DNA from: Muscardinus avellanarius
Taxonomy: Eukaryota; Chordata; Mammalia; Rodentia; Gliridae
Assembly: GCA_963383645.1 (NCBI GenBank)
Contig: OY726576.1
Coordinates: 11,589,211 to 11,653,210 of the forward strand
DNA: 64,000 nucleotides
Reading direction: 5' to 3'
Below, piece after piece: positions 1 to 10,003 of the stretch. The notes beneath the pieces are model-generated. The model searched no databases. It was not told where the DNA came from and saw only the letters and a program-made list of their open reading frames with translations. A program made the position numbers and the translations under genes. The stretch's first letter is position 1, and each line of letters begins with the position of its first letter.

Positions 1-140
1 TAAGGCAGGAACTGGGGAAGGGCTCAATGAATGCTATGTGCAGGGATGATTCCACTACCCTGGACGTCATCACAACGTATCATTACAATGCACCAGTAAA
101 AGAAAAAGAATAAATCTTAAGTTTTCTGTTAAAAAAAAAA
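1..140 (+). mobile_element. L1 3' UTR tail, 5'-truncated
   Basis: The stretch from 'ctggggaagggctcaatg' to 'acaatgcaccagtaaaa' matches the 3' ends of other L1 copies here (47,560-47,735 and 39,770-39,985). It shares the 'gggctgaatg..atgtgtgca..tacaatgcaccaataaaa' theme and ends in an A-rich tail near 130-140. The left side runs off the window, so the real length is unknown. Confidence 0.7.
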
Positions 141-1590
141 GAAACAATTTGACATCCAGCTGAACAAGAGATTTCAGAAATGGATCTCCCAATCACCTTT
201 AATTTCCAAGTGATATTTTGACATCACACTGATGAGACACCCTTAGACCATGCCACCCAGGTAGGCTGCTTTCCGATTGCTGACCCACAAAAATAAGGTA
301 ATAAATGTGTAAGATTTTTTTAAGCCTCTTACATTTGAGGAATTTGTTATACAGCAATAGATAGCATATGCAAACACTACACAATCTTTTGACTTCCAGA
401 AATTAATAGAATCTTTGTATGACTATGTCTTCCTACCTTCCTCTTTCATCTACTCTTAATAACTTTATCGATTCATTCTCTTTAGTTTTCCACTGCCATT
501 TTTAATAGCTTCCAAGGAGAGGAGTATTTGCCAGCAACCCACTCCTTTATCCCAGACCTTACCCTTTATCCCTTCATCCCAGACCAATGTGTATTGTTTT
601 GTACAAATATTTTTAGTTTCCCAAAGGCAAAGCCTGTTCACCTTGAGTACTTAAAATCTCCCAAGGTCAGCCAGGAGGTCAAAGGAAAAGGACTTGCCTA
701 ACACTGGCCAAGGTCAGGCGTGGTCTTTCTTCCTTTTGAGAGCTCTTACTCTCTCTGAAATTGTCCCTTCCTCCCTACACCACAAATAGCTTCCTCTAGA
801 GTCAAGAGGAGCTTCTGACATCATCTGTGTAGCTTAGGTTAAAAAAAATGTCTTACTTCTTCTGAGAAAATGTCAGCCTCTGACAAAACATAAAACTTGT
901 CACTTGGATTCATCAACCAGGCCGGGGAGGAAAAAATCATTCCTCTAACTTCAGTCAATATTTATTAGCAAAAGAATGTAGGATGACTTTGTAGCTAAGT
1001 ATTATTTTCAAAGTGAATTGTATAGCTTTACATGAAGAATTTAATTACAGTTTACATATGCACTTGTAAGATCTGTCAGATTTCACTTGTTGAACCAGCA
1101 AGTGACATGACTACTTAAACGTTTCTAAAGAAAAGAAAATGTACTTAAAAGTGACTAGGATTCCAAACTGTTCGTTAGAATCACCGGGGAACTGAACCCA
1201 GAACTTGTACTGTTTATGTGACAACCAACTGCTGAGTCAGCTCACCAACCTTTGGGAGCTTCTAGTAGTCTCTCTGTTGACGGATTTTCTTCACGAATGT
1301 CTATGGAAATTTCCCATCCCATAGGATAAAAATAATGTCATTTTCCATTATCCCAATAGTCACTGTGAAGGAGAAAGACCCTCATAAATTGTAAGGGCTA
1401 TAAGACCAAACAAAGTGTGCCTGGTGTGACTTAAGGATATGATTTCATTTTCTTTTTCTTTATGGATAACCGATTGTCTCAGCATCATTCAATGAACAAC
1501 TAATTCTTGTCCTCCTGATCGTCATTGATAGTTCTGTTGGGCATAAAAACCTTAAATGAACTAATCTGTTCTATTTATATTTTCTCCATG
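141..1590. other. No recognised feature
   Basis: AT-rich sequence with no credible ORF, splice-bounded exon or repeat that I recognise. The longest open frames are about 60 codons with no composition signal. Confidence 0.6.
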
Positions 1591-1591
1591 C

Positions 1592-1793
1592 CCCCCCCAT
1601 GGTACTAAGGATGGAAAGCAGGGGAATTCTGCCTCCAAGCTAAAAACCAGCCCTATTTTTTATTATTTATTTTGAAACAGGGTCTCACTGAGTTGCAAAG
1701 GGCCTAAGTAGCTGAGGCTGTCCACCAACTGTGATCCTCCTGTCTCAGCCCCCCAAATGCTGGGATTACAAGTGTGTGCCACCACACCTGGCT
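1592..1793 (-). mobile_element. B1-dID-type dimeric SINE
   Basis: Read on the minus strand, it starts with the B1/7SL-like 'agccaggtgtggtggcac' head followed by 'cttgtaatcccagc'. It passes through an A-rich linker ('aaataaataat') and ends with the ID-like right half ('gaggcagaattcccctgc', 'ccttagtaccatgg'). The left half has the usual 'tcagcctcagctacttagg' and 'caactcagtgagaccctg' blocks. It is moderately diverged. Confidence 0.85.
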
Positions 1794-3408
1794 TCCTTGT
1801 TTATTTTTCTACCACTCTATCTAAATTATGCAGTTCTCTAATAGATACATTAAAGTGTGATTTTTCCCTACACTTCTCACCTAAACCTTATTTATATTCT
1901 CTGGAAACTCTTAGATATTTGGGGCCCTTTGCTCTCCTGTACAAGGCTTAGAAATGCTCTTAAAATCTAACAAAGTACCTTGCTCTGTTCCGATTGGACT
2001 GTACAGTACCTACAGGCTATTTGGGGCAGACTTGGAAACTTAAAATATTTAATATTCCCTTCCAGAAATATGGTTTTTCTACTTAGTTCTTTTTAAATAA
2101 TTTTCAATAACATTTTATAATTTCCTTCAAAATATCGCACATTGAATTTAGATTTAATACTAATTTTTATATCATCTATCATCTGGGATAATGATAGAAG
2201 TATTAATAGAAAGCTAGGTACATACATACATGCATGAACAGAATTGCTATGATAAAATGACATTTTGAATTTGATTTTTTTGTTTTATGCTAATATCTAG
2301 AAATGTAATTTACTTTATATATTAATTTAATATCCAAAATATTTTCTTTTTTTGGGGGGGTTAAAAATTTAATCAGATATAATATGATACCAGAACTTTT
2401 CTATCAAACAAAGAACTATACCAGGTATCTGGAAACTTTTCTATAAAATATTTCTTTTATCCTATGTCAAATTGTTTTATTCTATTGTAGTAACTCATGT
2501 ATATTCTGCTGAGAGAAAGAAGAAATTCCTCTAAGTAACAAATATGAAGTAAAAACTGCCATTTTATCTGCTATGCTTTAAGAGGCTGCCCATTCACATG
2601 ACAGTCACAAGTATATGCAGACAAGCCACATATCCACATATGACCTATACACTCTAAAGAAAATACATCTTTATGTAAATCTACTAGAAATATATGCAAA
2701 AAATCTTAACAGTGATCAGGTAATATTTTATGAGCCCTATTTATAAAAAAAAACAATGTTCTAAACACATTAAGGGATATTAGGCATGAAATATCCCATC
2801 TCTGGATGTAGGAAAACAGAGCTCTAGTTATTAGATTAATGGGATAAAATAAGAATCTAGAACTCCACTTATCACAAGTATAAGACAAAGAACAATGAGT
2901 GGGCTTCTGTAACAGTTCTTGATTATTTCTTAACAATTATGACCAGACTTGGCATCACTACTTCCACTTAATGGTGATTAGGCTTCTTGTTCTAAGTACA
3001 GTCAATGTTAAGGCTTATTCAAATATTTTTAAAATTTACTTTAACTTAGTATCATCCCAAATAACATAAATGTCGGAAGCACTAATTATATCTATTTCTA
3101 ACAATCACTAAAATTCTGATGTTCACCCTAGATCTAAATTCATCTTCTATATCCTCAGTAGTAACACAGAGTTCATGGTAACTGATCTGCCTACATCTAA
3201 AAACTAATGCTTCAATGGCAGTATGGTATAGGGGTCTCCTAATTTAATTTACTCTGTCCATAACCAATTCTGACATGCACCTGGGCTTCCCCACACTTAG
3301 AATCAGCAGGCCTCCAGGGGAAGACAGGCTTCTGTAGAGTCATGGTCATTTCTACTTTCAATTTTTCTTAGCTTGTCTACTTCTCTTCTGTCCCTTCTTC
3401 TATTTTTT
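1794..3408. other. No recognised feature
   Basis: AT-rich sequence. Small open frames (for example 2706-2936, minus) show no family resemblance and no coding periodicity that I can see. Confidence 0.6.
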
Positions 3409-3600
3409 TATTAGTGCATTGTAGTCGCACATCTTAATGGAGTACAAGATGGTAGAGGCATACACGCACATAGCACCCGTTTAGCCCTCCCCCAATTCCC
3501 ACCCCCTCTCTCCACCCTCCCTCCTTCTCCTCTTTGGCTTAGTGATTGACTTTGATATGCTTGTGAATGTACATCATGTACAACAGAGAATTTTCCTGTG
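3409..3600 (-). mobile_element. L1 3' UTR tail, minus strand
   Basis: This is the reverse complement of the L1 3' end: 'attagtgcattgtagtcgca', 'gtacaagatggtagaggcat', then the 'cccaattcccaccccctctc' tract and 'gtgaatgtacatcatgtac'. It is a 5'-truncated insertion with its A-tail to the left. Confidence 0.8.
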
Positions 3601-4175
3601 TCCCTTCTTTTTAATAACAGCTCTTCCTCCAACAAATACACTTTTCCTAGAAGTCCTATACTCGGGGAAGCAGAATCATGTCCACACTTTGGTTTACTAA
3701 CATTCTTCAGCCTGGATTTGAATTTGTCTTTATTCACAGAGCACATGACTTTGAGTTTTCTTCCCATTAGCTCAGAAATTATTTAATTTTGGAGCAAGAT
3801 GAACAACATCTGTGATAGAGCACATAGCCAAACCCTTGGCCAAATCCTTTAACTGGGTGTCTCACAATCCTCATGGCCACAATAATTTTGCAGTCCAGAA
3901 AGTGTTCCTCCATGGCCGATTATTCAGCTTTGGAAAGGAGATTCCTCACAAATACTGGTCTCTTGTCCCTAGGTCTCAGATGCGAGATCAACTGAAATAC
4001 AAAATCCTTCTGCAATTTGTGCCCCATTTCTTTTCAATGATTTTATAGCAGCACTCTCATCCTTAAACACAACCTAAGCATTAACGCTGATCTGAATGAA
4101 TTTTATATTTTATTGCTGCCAACTTTTTAGACGGAGTTCCCTCTGTTGGAATCAAAGAAAGAATGAAACTGTACA
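3601..4175. other. No recognised feature
   Basis: It holds a 78-codon open frame (3812-4048, plus) with no recognisable domain. I found no repeat or promoter in it. Confidence 0.5.
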
Positions 4176-4176
4176 G

Positions 4177-4394
4177 ATTTTTTTTTTTTTTTGGTGGTAC
4201 TGAGGGTGGAACCCAGGTGCTTTTCTACCTCCGGGCTATACTCTCAGACCTATTTTATACTTTATTTGGAAACAGGGTCTTACTAAGTTGCTGAGAGCCT
4301 AAGTAGTTGAGGCTGGCTTTGAACCAGTGCGATCCTCCTGTTTCCTCAGCCTCCCAAGCACTGGGATTACAAGTGTGGGCCACCATGCCCAGCC
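4177..4394 (-). mobile_element. B1-dID-type SINE
   Basis: Poly(T) at the left (4180-4192) is the reversed A-tail. It is followed by the ID half ('ggtggtactgagggtggaac'), the linker, and the B1 half ending 'gtgggccaccatgcccagcc'. The copy is full-length and moderately diverged. Confidence 0.9.
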
Positions 4395-4599
4395 TGAAAC
4401 TGTAGAGATTCTATCTGTATAGTGACTTTAACTTCTTATTACATTTAACCAGAAAATTTCCAATAACAATCTTCTCATTCTTTATTTGATCTTCTTCTTA
4501 ATTGATTTCAATTTTCTTTGACTAACATCAAAGTTGTCATCTACATTATAAAGTACTTTCCTTTCTACTGATTTAACACTAGATTGAGATTTTCTTTTC

Positions 4600-4614
4600 T
4601 TCCTTCCTTTCTGC

Positions 4615-4652
<38 letters not shown>

Positions 4653-4758
4653 CAGTACTGGGGATGAAACCCAGGGGCATTCTATCTCCAAGCTGCATTT
4701 CCAGCCCTCTTTTTTATTCTTTATTTTGAACCAAGGTCCCACTGAGTTGCAAAGGGCC
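4600..4758 (-). mobile_element. Truncated SINE with (TTTC)n tail
   Basis: The ID-like half and the start of the B1 half ('gttgcaaagggcctcac') are present in reverse orientation. The A-tail has become a pure (CTTT)n run at about 4608-4652. The outer B1 portion is missing. Confidence 0.75.
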
Positions 4759-4759
4759 T

Positions 4760-6030
4760 CACACTAAATCAGCATTTGCTAATGCGCCTTCCCTGTCTGC
4801 CAACTTGATGTCTGTGTTAGAGAGTGTCTTCATCTTTGCCTTTTTATCGGTTCTTGCAAAAGTGGCTTTTGAGTCTGGAATGGACATTTTTCCTCCTCAT
4901 CTGGTTTCCTTTCCTTAGAGACTTCCTTTTAAAATGTGAACACTGTGTTTGAGACCTCATCCTTTGAAACTTCTGACCCTAGGCACTCATCGAGCGGTCT
5001 TTCTGAATCAGCAGCCCTCCTCTCTCACAGGTTGTAGTAAGGAAAGGGCACTAAGAGCAGTCCTGTCTGTCCCTGTGTTAATGGCACTCAGCACTGCAGG
5101 TGTGGTCCTCGTTGGTTCCCAGGGTCAAACGCTGGGACTCACCTGGAATACATACTTTTCTTTCTCTTCCGTTCATTCTTCCCTTCCAAGGCCATTTCTC
5201 TAAAATATTTCCTAAGTTTATTCCTTTTAGTCATTTTCCTACTTTTTCTTTTGAATTTTCTTATAAGCAATCATGGCATATATGGGTAATGGCAAGGGTG
5301 GTTTTTCCTTTTGAATACATCACTTAGTTTTCTTCCATGACCATGCTTACATGGTTGCTTTTCCTTAGCATTTGCCTACAATATATTTTTCCATTCATTT
5401 TCTTTTAAATTTACTATACCCTTAAATTTTAATTATAACATATATAAGCAATATGCTGCTGAATTCCTTTCTTATACAGCCTATTATTGTGAAAAATTTT
5501 TGAAGATTTAAAGAAGTTTATTAAAAAGACAGAAATACAGAAAATAGAAATGCAGAAAATAGTTACAGCCCCATGCCAAAATGGCATGAGGGGGGAGGGT
5601 GGCCCAGGCCAACTCACCACTCCCCTATTGTGAAAATTTCTAAAACCATTTATTTAATTACTGACCTATTCAAATTCAGAATAACTGTTTTGTTTGTGCC
5701 TTTATGTTTCTTTTCTACCCTTCTGTACTTATATTCTTTACTATTAATTTTTCCGCATTCTATGTTTTCTTTCTTTTTCTTTTTGTGGTTGTTAAGAAAT
5801 AAGGGAATTTAATTCAAATCAATGTTATAGTTAATTATTTTACAGATCAAAACAAACAAGACCCTCGAGTGATTTACCATGATCATTATTACTCTATTTC
5901 TCATTCAAATGTTTTAGCTTTATCCTTCTAACCAACAAATCAGATCATTTGTTTTATGTAGTGAATTTTTATTTACATAAACACATGTATCAAATGTTTG
6001 TTTTCTTACATCTATGGAGCTTCCATTTGA
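4760..6030. other. No recognised feature
   Basis: T-rich sequence with several 60-85 codon open frames that have no recognisable domains. Nothing else is supported. Confidence 0.55.
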
Positions 6031-6034
6031 GATC

Positions 6035-6195
6035 ATTTTTCTTCTACCTCTGTGCTACACTCCCAGACCTATTTTATACTTTTTATTTGGAAACAGAGTC
6101 TCTGAAGTCAGTGCGGCTGACTTTGAACCTGCGCGATCCTCCTGTCTCCACCTCCCAAGCGCGGGGATTACAAGTGTGCGCCACCACGCCTGGCT
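6035..6195 (-). mobile_element. B1-dID-type SINE, younger form
   Basis: It carries the features of the recent subfamily: 'tgcgcgatcctcctgtctcc', 'cccaagcgcggggattacaa' and 'gtgcgccaccacgcctggct'. These retain CpGs that older copies have lost. The 3' part of the ID half is missing. Confidence 0.85.
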
Positions 6196-6886
6196 ATAGG
6201 TAATATTTTTATATGCATTTTCCTTTGTTCTTGAGACATAGTTTTGTAGGACAGTTTTAAGGTGACAGTAATAGTCTCTGAGAATGATGAAGATAGAGTT
6301 CTCTGTTCTATTTTATAGATCTCTTAAACTCAAAATTTAATCTTAGTTTTTTTTTATTTGTAAGCAAATTCCCCTTTGTCCTCACCCGCTTTTAAATAAT
6401 TTGTCTTTATTCAGCAGTTTACCACTATATGTCTGAATACATCCTGCTTTCTGACTATCCTGCTTGAGATTTGCTCATCTCCCTGAACCTGAGCACCAGT
6501 GCCTTGTATTAATGCTAGAAAATACTCAGCTGACTCTTCAAAAATTTCCTCTCCTTTTTTTGTTTCATTTTGTTTTCTTTCTAGAACTCCATTTATAAGT
6601 ATACAAAGTAGTCTCTGTTCCCTTCTTCTGATCTTTTATATATTTCTATGCCTTTATTTCTATGTATTTTATTTTTTCATATTTTATTTTATTCATATGT
6701 GGAACATATTGAAAATGGTGTACATTAAGATTGTGCTTCATGCCGTCTCCCTCTCAATTCCCCTTCTCCCCTCCCAATAATGAGTGTCCAGGTTAACCAT
6801 GCCATATTTTATACTATTACATATATTCAGTTGTAGCTCCTTCATTGAACAACCTCAGCCTTCTTCCTCTCCTATCCTTCCATTCT
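6196..6886. other. No recognised feature
   Basis: AT-rich stretch. Open frame 6499-6780 is a hydrophobic, T-rich artefact without family resemblance. Confidence 0.5.
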
Positions 6887-6887
6887 A

Positions 6888-7316
6888 GCTTTGCTGCTGG
6901 CGAGGATGTGGGGAAAGAGGAACTCTTTTACACTGTTGGTGGGAGTGTGAAGTAGTTCAGCCGCTATGGAGATCTGTGTGGATTCCTTCGAAAACTGGGA
7001 ATAGATCCACCATTTGATCCAGCTATACCTCTCCTGTGTATCTTTCCAAAGGGCTTGAAATCAGAGAACTACATTAACATATGCATACCCATGTTCATAC
7101 CAGCACAGTTTGTAATAGCCAAAATATGGAACCAATCTAGGTCTCCATCAACAGATGAATGGATTGCAAAATTATGGGGAATTCTATTCAGCTATAAAGA
7201 AGAATAAAATAATAGCATTTGCAAGAAGATGGAAGGAACTAGAGAACATTATGTTAAGTGAGGTTAGTCAAGCACAGAAAGAGAAGGGACATATGTTTTC
7301 TCTAATATGTAGTTTA
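6888..7316 (+). pseudogene. L1 ORF2 C-terminal fragment
   Basis: The DNA matches the last part of L1 ORF2, the cysteine-rich C-terminal region. The sequence corresponds to 'gaggatgtggggaaagagg', 'tacactgttggtgggagtg', 'ccatcaacagatgaatgg', 'attctattcagctataaag' and 'ctagagaacattatgttaag'. It stops before a 3' UTR. Frame-breaking changes are expected and no long ORF survives. Confidence 0.85.
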
Positions 7317-7495
7317 TTTTAACATTCTAATTTATCAAAATTGTTCTACAGTATATCACTTTTTTTATGATCTGTTGATTTTCATTTTCAATCAATATAT
7401 TTTCAGTTTAAAAAGTTGCCTGTTTGACAATCTCTTGTTCTTGCTCTGTTTCTATAATAATCATTATAACACTTTCATTCATTTTCCATCTATCT

Positions 7496-7688
7496 ACTTA
7501 TTTACTTAGTACTGGAGATTAAACCCACAGGAATTACTCTTCTGTGTTATATTTCCAACTCCAGTTTATTGATTATTTTGGAATAAGGTTTTGATAAGTC
7601 ACCTCTCACTGCTGGCCTTGAACTTGTGATATTGCTGTCTCAGCCTCCTAAGTACTGAGACTACAGGAATGCACTACTGTGTCCCGCT
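7496..7688 (-). mobile_element. Old diverged SINE
   Basis: The order is the same as in the dimeric SINEs: 'tagtactggagattaaaccc', linker, 'gctggccttgaacttgtgat', 'tctcagcctcctaagtactg'. Most CpGs are lost and there are several indels, so this is one of the oldest copies here. Confidence 0.75.
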
Positions 7689-8029
7689 TACTCTAATTTC
7701 TTTAGCCATATTAAGTACCTATGTTTACACTCAATTTCTGACTATTTTAATGTTTCTTGTCTTTAAATTTTTGATTATGTAGTTATTCCTCTACTTCCTT
7801 GATAATAACTTTTTTCTTTCATGTTTTTAGTGATTTTATGTCAAATTAATATATCTATGAACTTCATATTAGGAAACATTTACCTAGTAAACCTGGTAAA
7901 GTACTCTTCTGAAGAATATTTTATCTTGCTTCCACTAGGTACTTAGGGATAATGCTAATCTGAGGCAACTATAAATAACTGATTAGATATATAGATAGAG
8001 AATCTTTAAGACAACTACAGAACAAAGAC

Positions 8030-8215
8030 ACATGATCATAGAGAAAAAATAAGATTTCTCATCAAAAACTATATAAACAAAACAATGGAGTTGCATTTTT
8101 ATAGTCCTGAAACAACAACAAATCTTATCAAACCAGAATTCATACCCAGAAAAACATATCTCTCAAAAATGAAGGAGAAAAAATTCTAACATACAAATCT
8201 AAGGATATCCATTGC
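8030..8215 (+). mobile_element. Probable ancient L1M fragment
   Basis: Text such as 'accagaattcatacccagaa' and 'atctctcaaaaatgaaggag' resembles the ancient L1M segment that reads 'ctatacccagcaaaa..tccttcaaaaatgaagg'. It is short and diverged. Confidence 0.4.
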
Positions 8216-8255
8216 TATCATCTCTATTCTTCAGGAAACATAGGCAGAAGGGTTG

Positions 8256-8822
8256 TTGTATTATTCAGGGTTCTCTATAAAAAAAGAACCAATAGGATAT
8301 GTATATTCATAATTATAAAGGGAGATTTATTTCATTGGCTTACACAATCAGAAGTTGGATAGTCTCACAATAGCTATCTGAGTGCTAGAGAGCCAGAGGA
8401 ACTAGCAGCTGTTGAGTGCAAGAAGTTAGAGCCTCAAAACAAAAAGGACTAGTGAAGCCACCCCAAGCCAAAATGGAAAGTCCTAAAAACTCCTTGGAGA
8501 ACTCTTGGTAAAAGTCTGTGTTGAAAGAGTGACAGAAATTAAGTGTGATGCCCTCAGGTGATGGCAGCAACAATAGACACACCTAGTAGAGAAGATTCTA
8601 GCTCTCCTCTGCCCACCTTCTTCCTGCTTTCTCCATGTGTCCTGTCTGGGATCCCAGCCCATTGGACAGTGCTGCCCACATTCAGGGAAGTTTTCTCCAC
8701 TTAATTTGCTATTCCACATTCCAATCGCCCCTGCAAACACCCTCATCGGCACACCCAGAAAAGTCTTAATTTTAGGCATCACTCAGTCTAATTAAGTTGA
8801 CAATACAAATTAAACATCAAAG
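8256..8822 (+). mobile_element. Ancient mammalian interspersed repeat
   Basis: It opens with 'gtattattcagggttctcta' and 'agaaccaataggatatgtat', has 'ggagatttatttcattggct', and closes with 'attaagttgacaatacaaat'. This is the widespread mammalian repeat beginning 'tattagtcagggttctccag' and ending 'caagttgacacataaaatta'. I do not assign the family name from memory. Two overlapping open frames inside it are fortuitous. Confidence 0.65.
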
Positions 8823-9433
8823 ATATAACAGCAATTAAAAACTTCGAGACAAATAAAGGAAGGAAAAATGCCAGAAATGAAATAGATAACACAAATATTT
8901 TTATATTTGTAACTGCTATAAAAGAAAACTGCCTACCATCAAAAGAGTGGCAATGGATATGCATTCATACCACATGTAAATGCAAAATATGTCTTTGTCT
9001 CTTCATAGAAGTCACAAATGAGGGATACACTATGTTAAGTCCTCACAACACTATATCTGAGTGGTATAATATTACATGAAGGTAAATTCAACTTAAGGAA
9101 ACATGTATGTTACAAACCCAAGGGCCACCATAAACAGATGTGAAAAGAGGTACACAGAGTAAGTCAAAAAAGAAATAAAACTTAATTTTCCCAAAGAAAA
9201 AAAAGAAAGAGAGAATAAAGAATAATATTTAAAAATGACATGGAAAAATAAAAAATTGTAGGTTTTAATATAATTATATTGAGAATCACTTTGAATATAA
9301 TTATCTAAATTCCAAGCTACAAGACAGAGATTTTTAAACTGGGTACCACAACAAGATCCCAGTATATGTTCCTTAGAAGAAACAATGGGACCATTCTAGC
9401 TTCCCTACACCAAATTTCTTTGTAAAAATGTAT
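8823..9433. other. A-rich sequence, possibly degraded L1M
   Basis: A-rich plus strand compatible with continuation of the L1M fragment split by the repeat at 8256-8822. No specific landmark was found. Confidence 0.3.
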
Positions 9434-9442
9434 CCCTATCAT

Positions 9443-9860
9443 GCCGGATGTGATGGTGCACGCTTGTAATCCCAGCATTTGGGAAGCTGAGACAGGAGGA
9501 TTGCGGTTCACGGACAGCCTCAGCTACTTAGTGAGGCCTTTTGCAATTCAGTGAGACCCTGCTTAAAAATAAAGAATAGCCGGGCGTGGTGGCGCACGCT
9601 TGTAATCCCTGCGCTTGGGAGGCAGAGACAGGAGGATCGCGCAGGTTCGAAGCCAGCCGCACGCGCTGGCTTAGGAGACCCTGTTTCCAAATAAAAATGT
9701 AAAAATAGGTCTGGGAGTGTAGCCCGTAGGTAGAAGGGCTTCCAGGAACCCCAGTACCACCAAAAATAAAAAAATAAAATAAAGAATAAAAAATAGGACT
9801 GGGGTTGTGGCTTGGAGGTAGAATGCCTCTGGGTTTCATCTCTAGTACTGAAAAAAATAG
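9443..9860 (+). mobile_element. Outer SINE of a nested pair
   Basis: The B1-like half lies at 9443-9578 and the ID-like half at about 9789-9855. A second SINE splits them in the A-rich linker. Target duplications 'ccctatcat' lie at 9434-9442 and 9861-9869, so the two parts are one insertion. Confidence 0.9.
9579..9775 (+). mobile_element. Inner, younger SINE
   Basis: A near-consensus young copy: 'gccgggcgtggtggcgcacg', 'tgcgcttgggaggcagagac', 'gatcgcgcaggttcgaagcc', then the ID half 'gggagtgtagcccgtaggta' and the A-rich tail. Its 13-base target duplication 'aaaataaagaata' is at 9566-9578 and 9776-9788, inside the linker of the older SINE. Confidence 0.92.
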
Positions 9861-9916
9861 CCCTATCATAATTAAAGAACTTAAGGAAACCAGGTAGTTT
9901 CACGTAAGAAGCTGAT

Positions 9917-10003
9917 CTGGAAGTGGAGATTTAGCTCAGTGATAAAGCACTTGCCTATTATGCAGAAAGGCCTGGCATCCACCCCCAGCACAGGAAAAAA
10001 AAA
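9917..10003 (+). mobile_element. Monomeric tRNA-derived ID-like SINE
   Basis: 'ggagatttagctcagtgata' (A box), 'gcacttgcctattatgc' and a diverged B box precede 'cccccagcacagg' and an A-tail. This is a full ID-like unit without a B1 half. It is a retroposed tRNA relative, not a tRNA gene: the cloverleaf arms do not pair. Confidence 0.75.

Noticed and set aside
3812..4048. 78-codon ORF
   Set aside because: Ordinary composition and ATG start, but no recognisable family and no supporting structure around it.
9528..9903. Overlapping ORFs of 113 and 127 codons
   Set aside because: Antisense translations of the nested SINE pair. Similar frames recur at 6014 and 59,126 for the same reason.
9917..10003. 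Candidate tRNA gene
   Set aside because: A and B box-like motifs are present but the arms do not pair, and an A-tail follows; it is an ID-type SINE.
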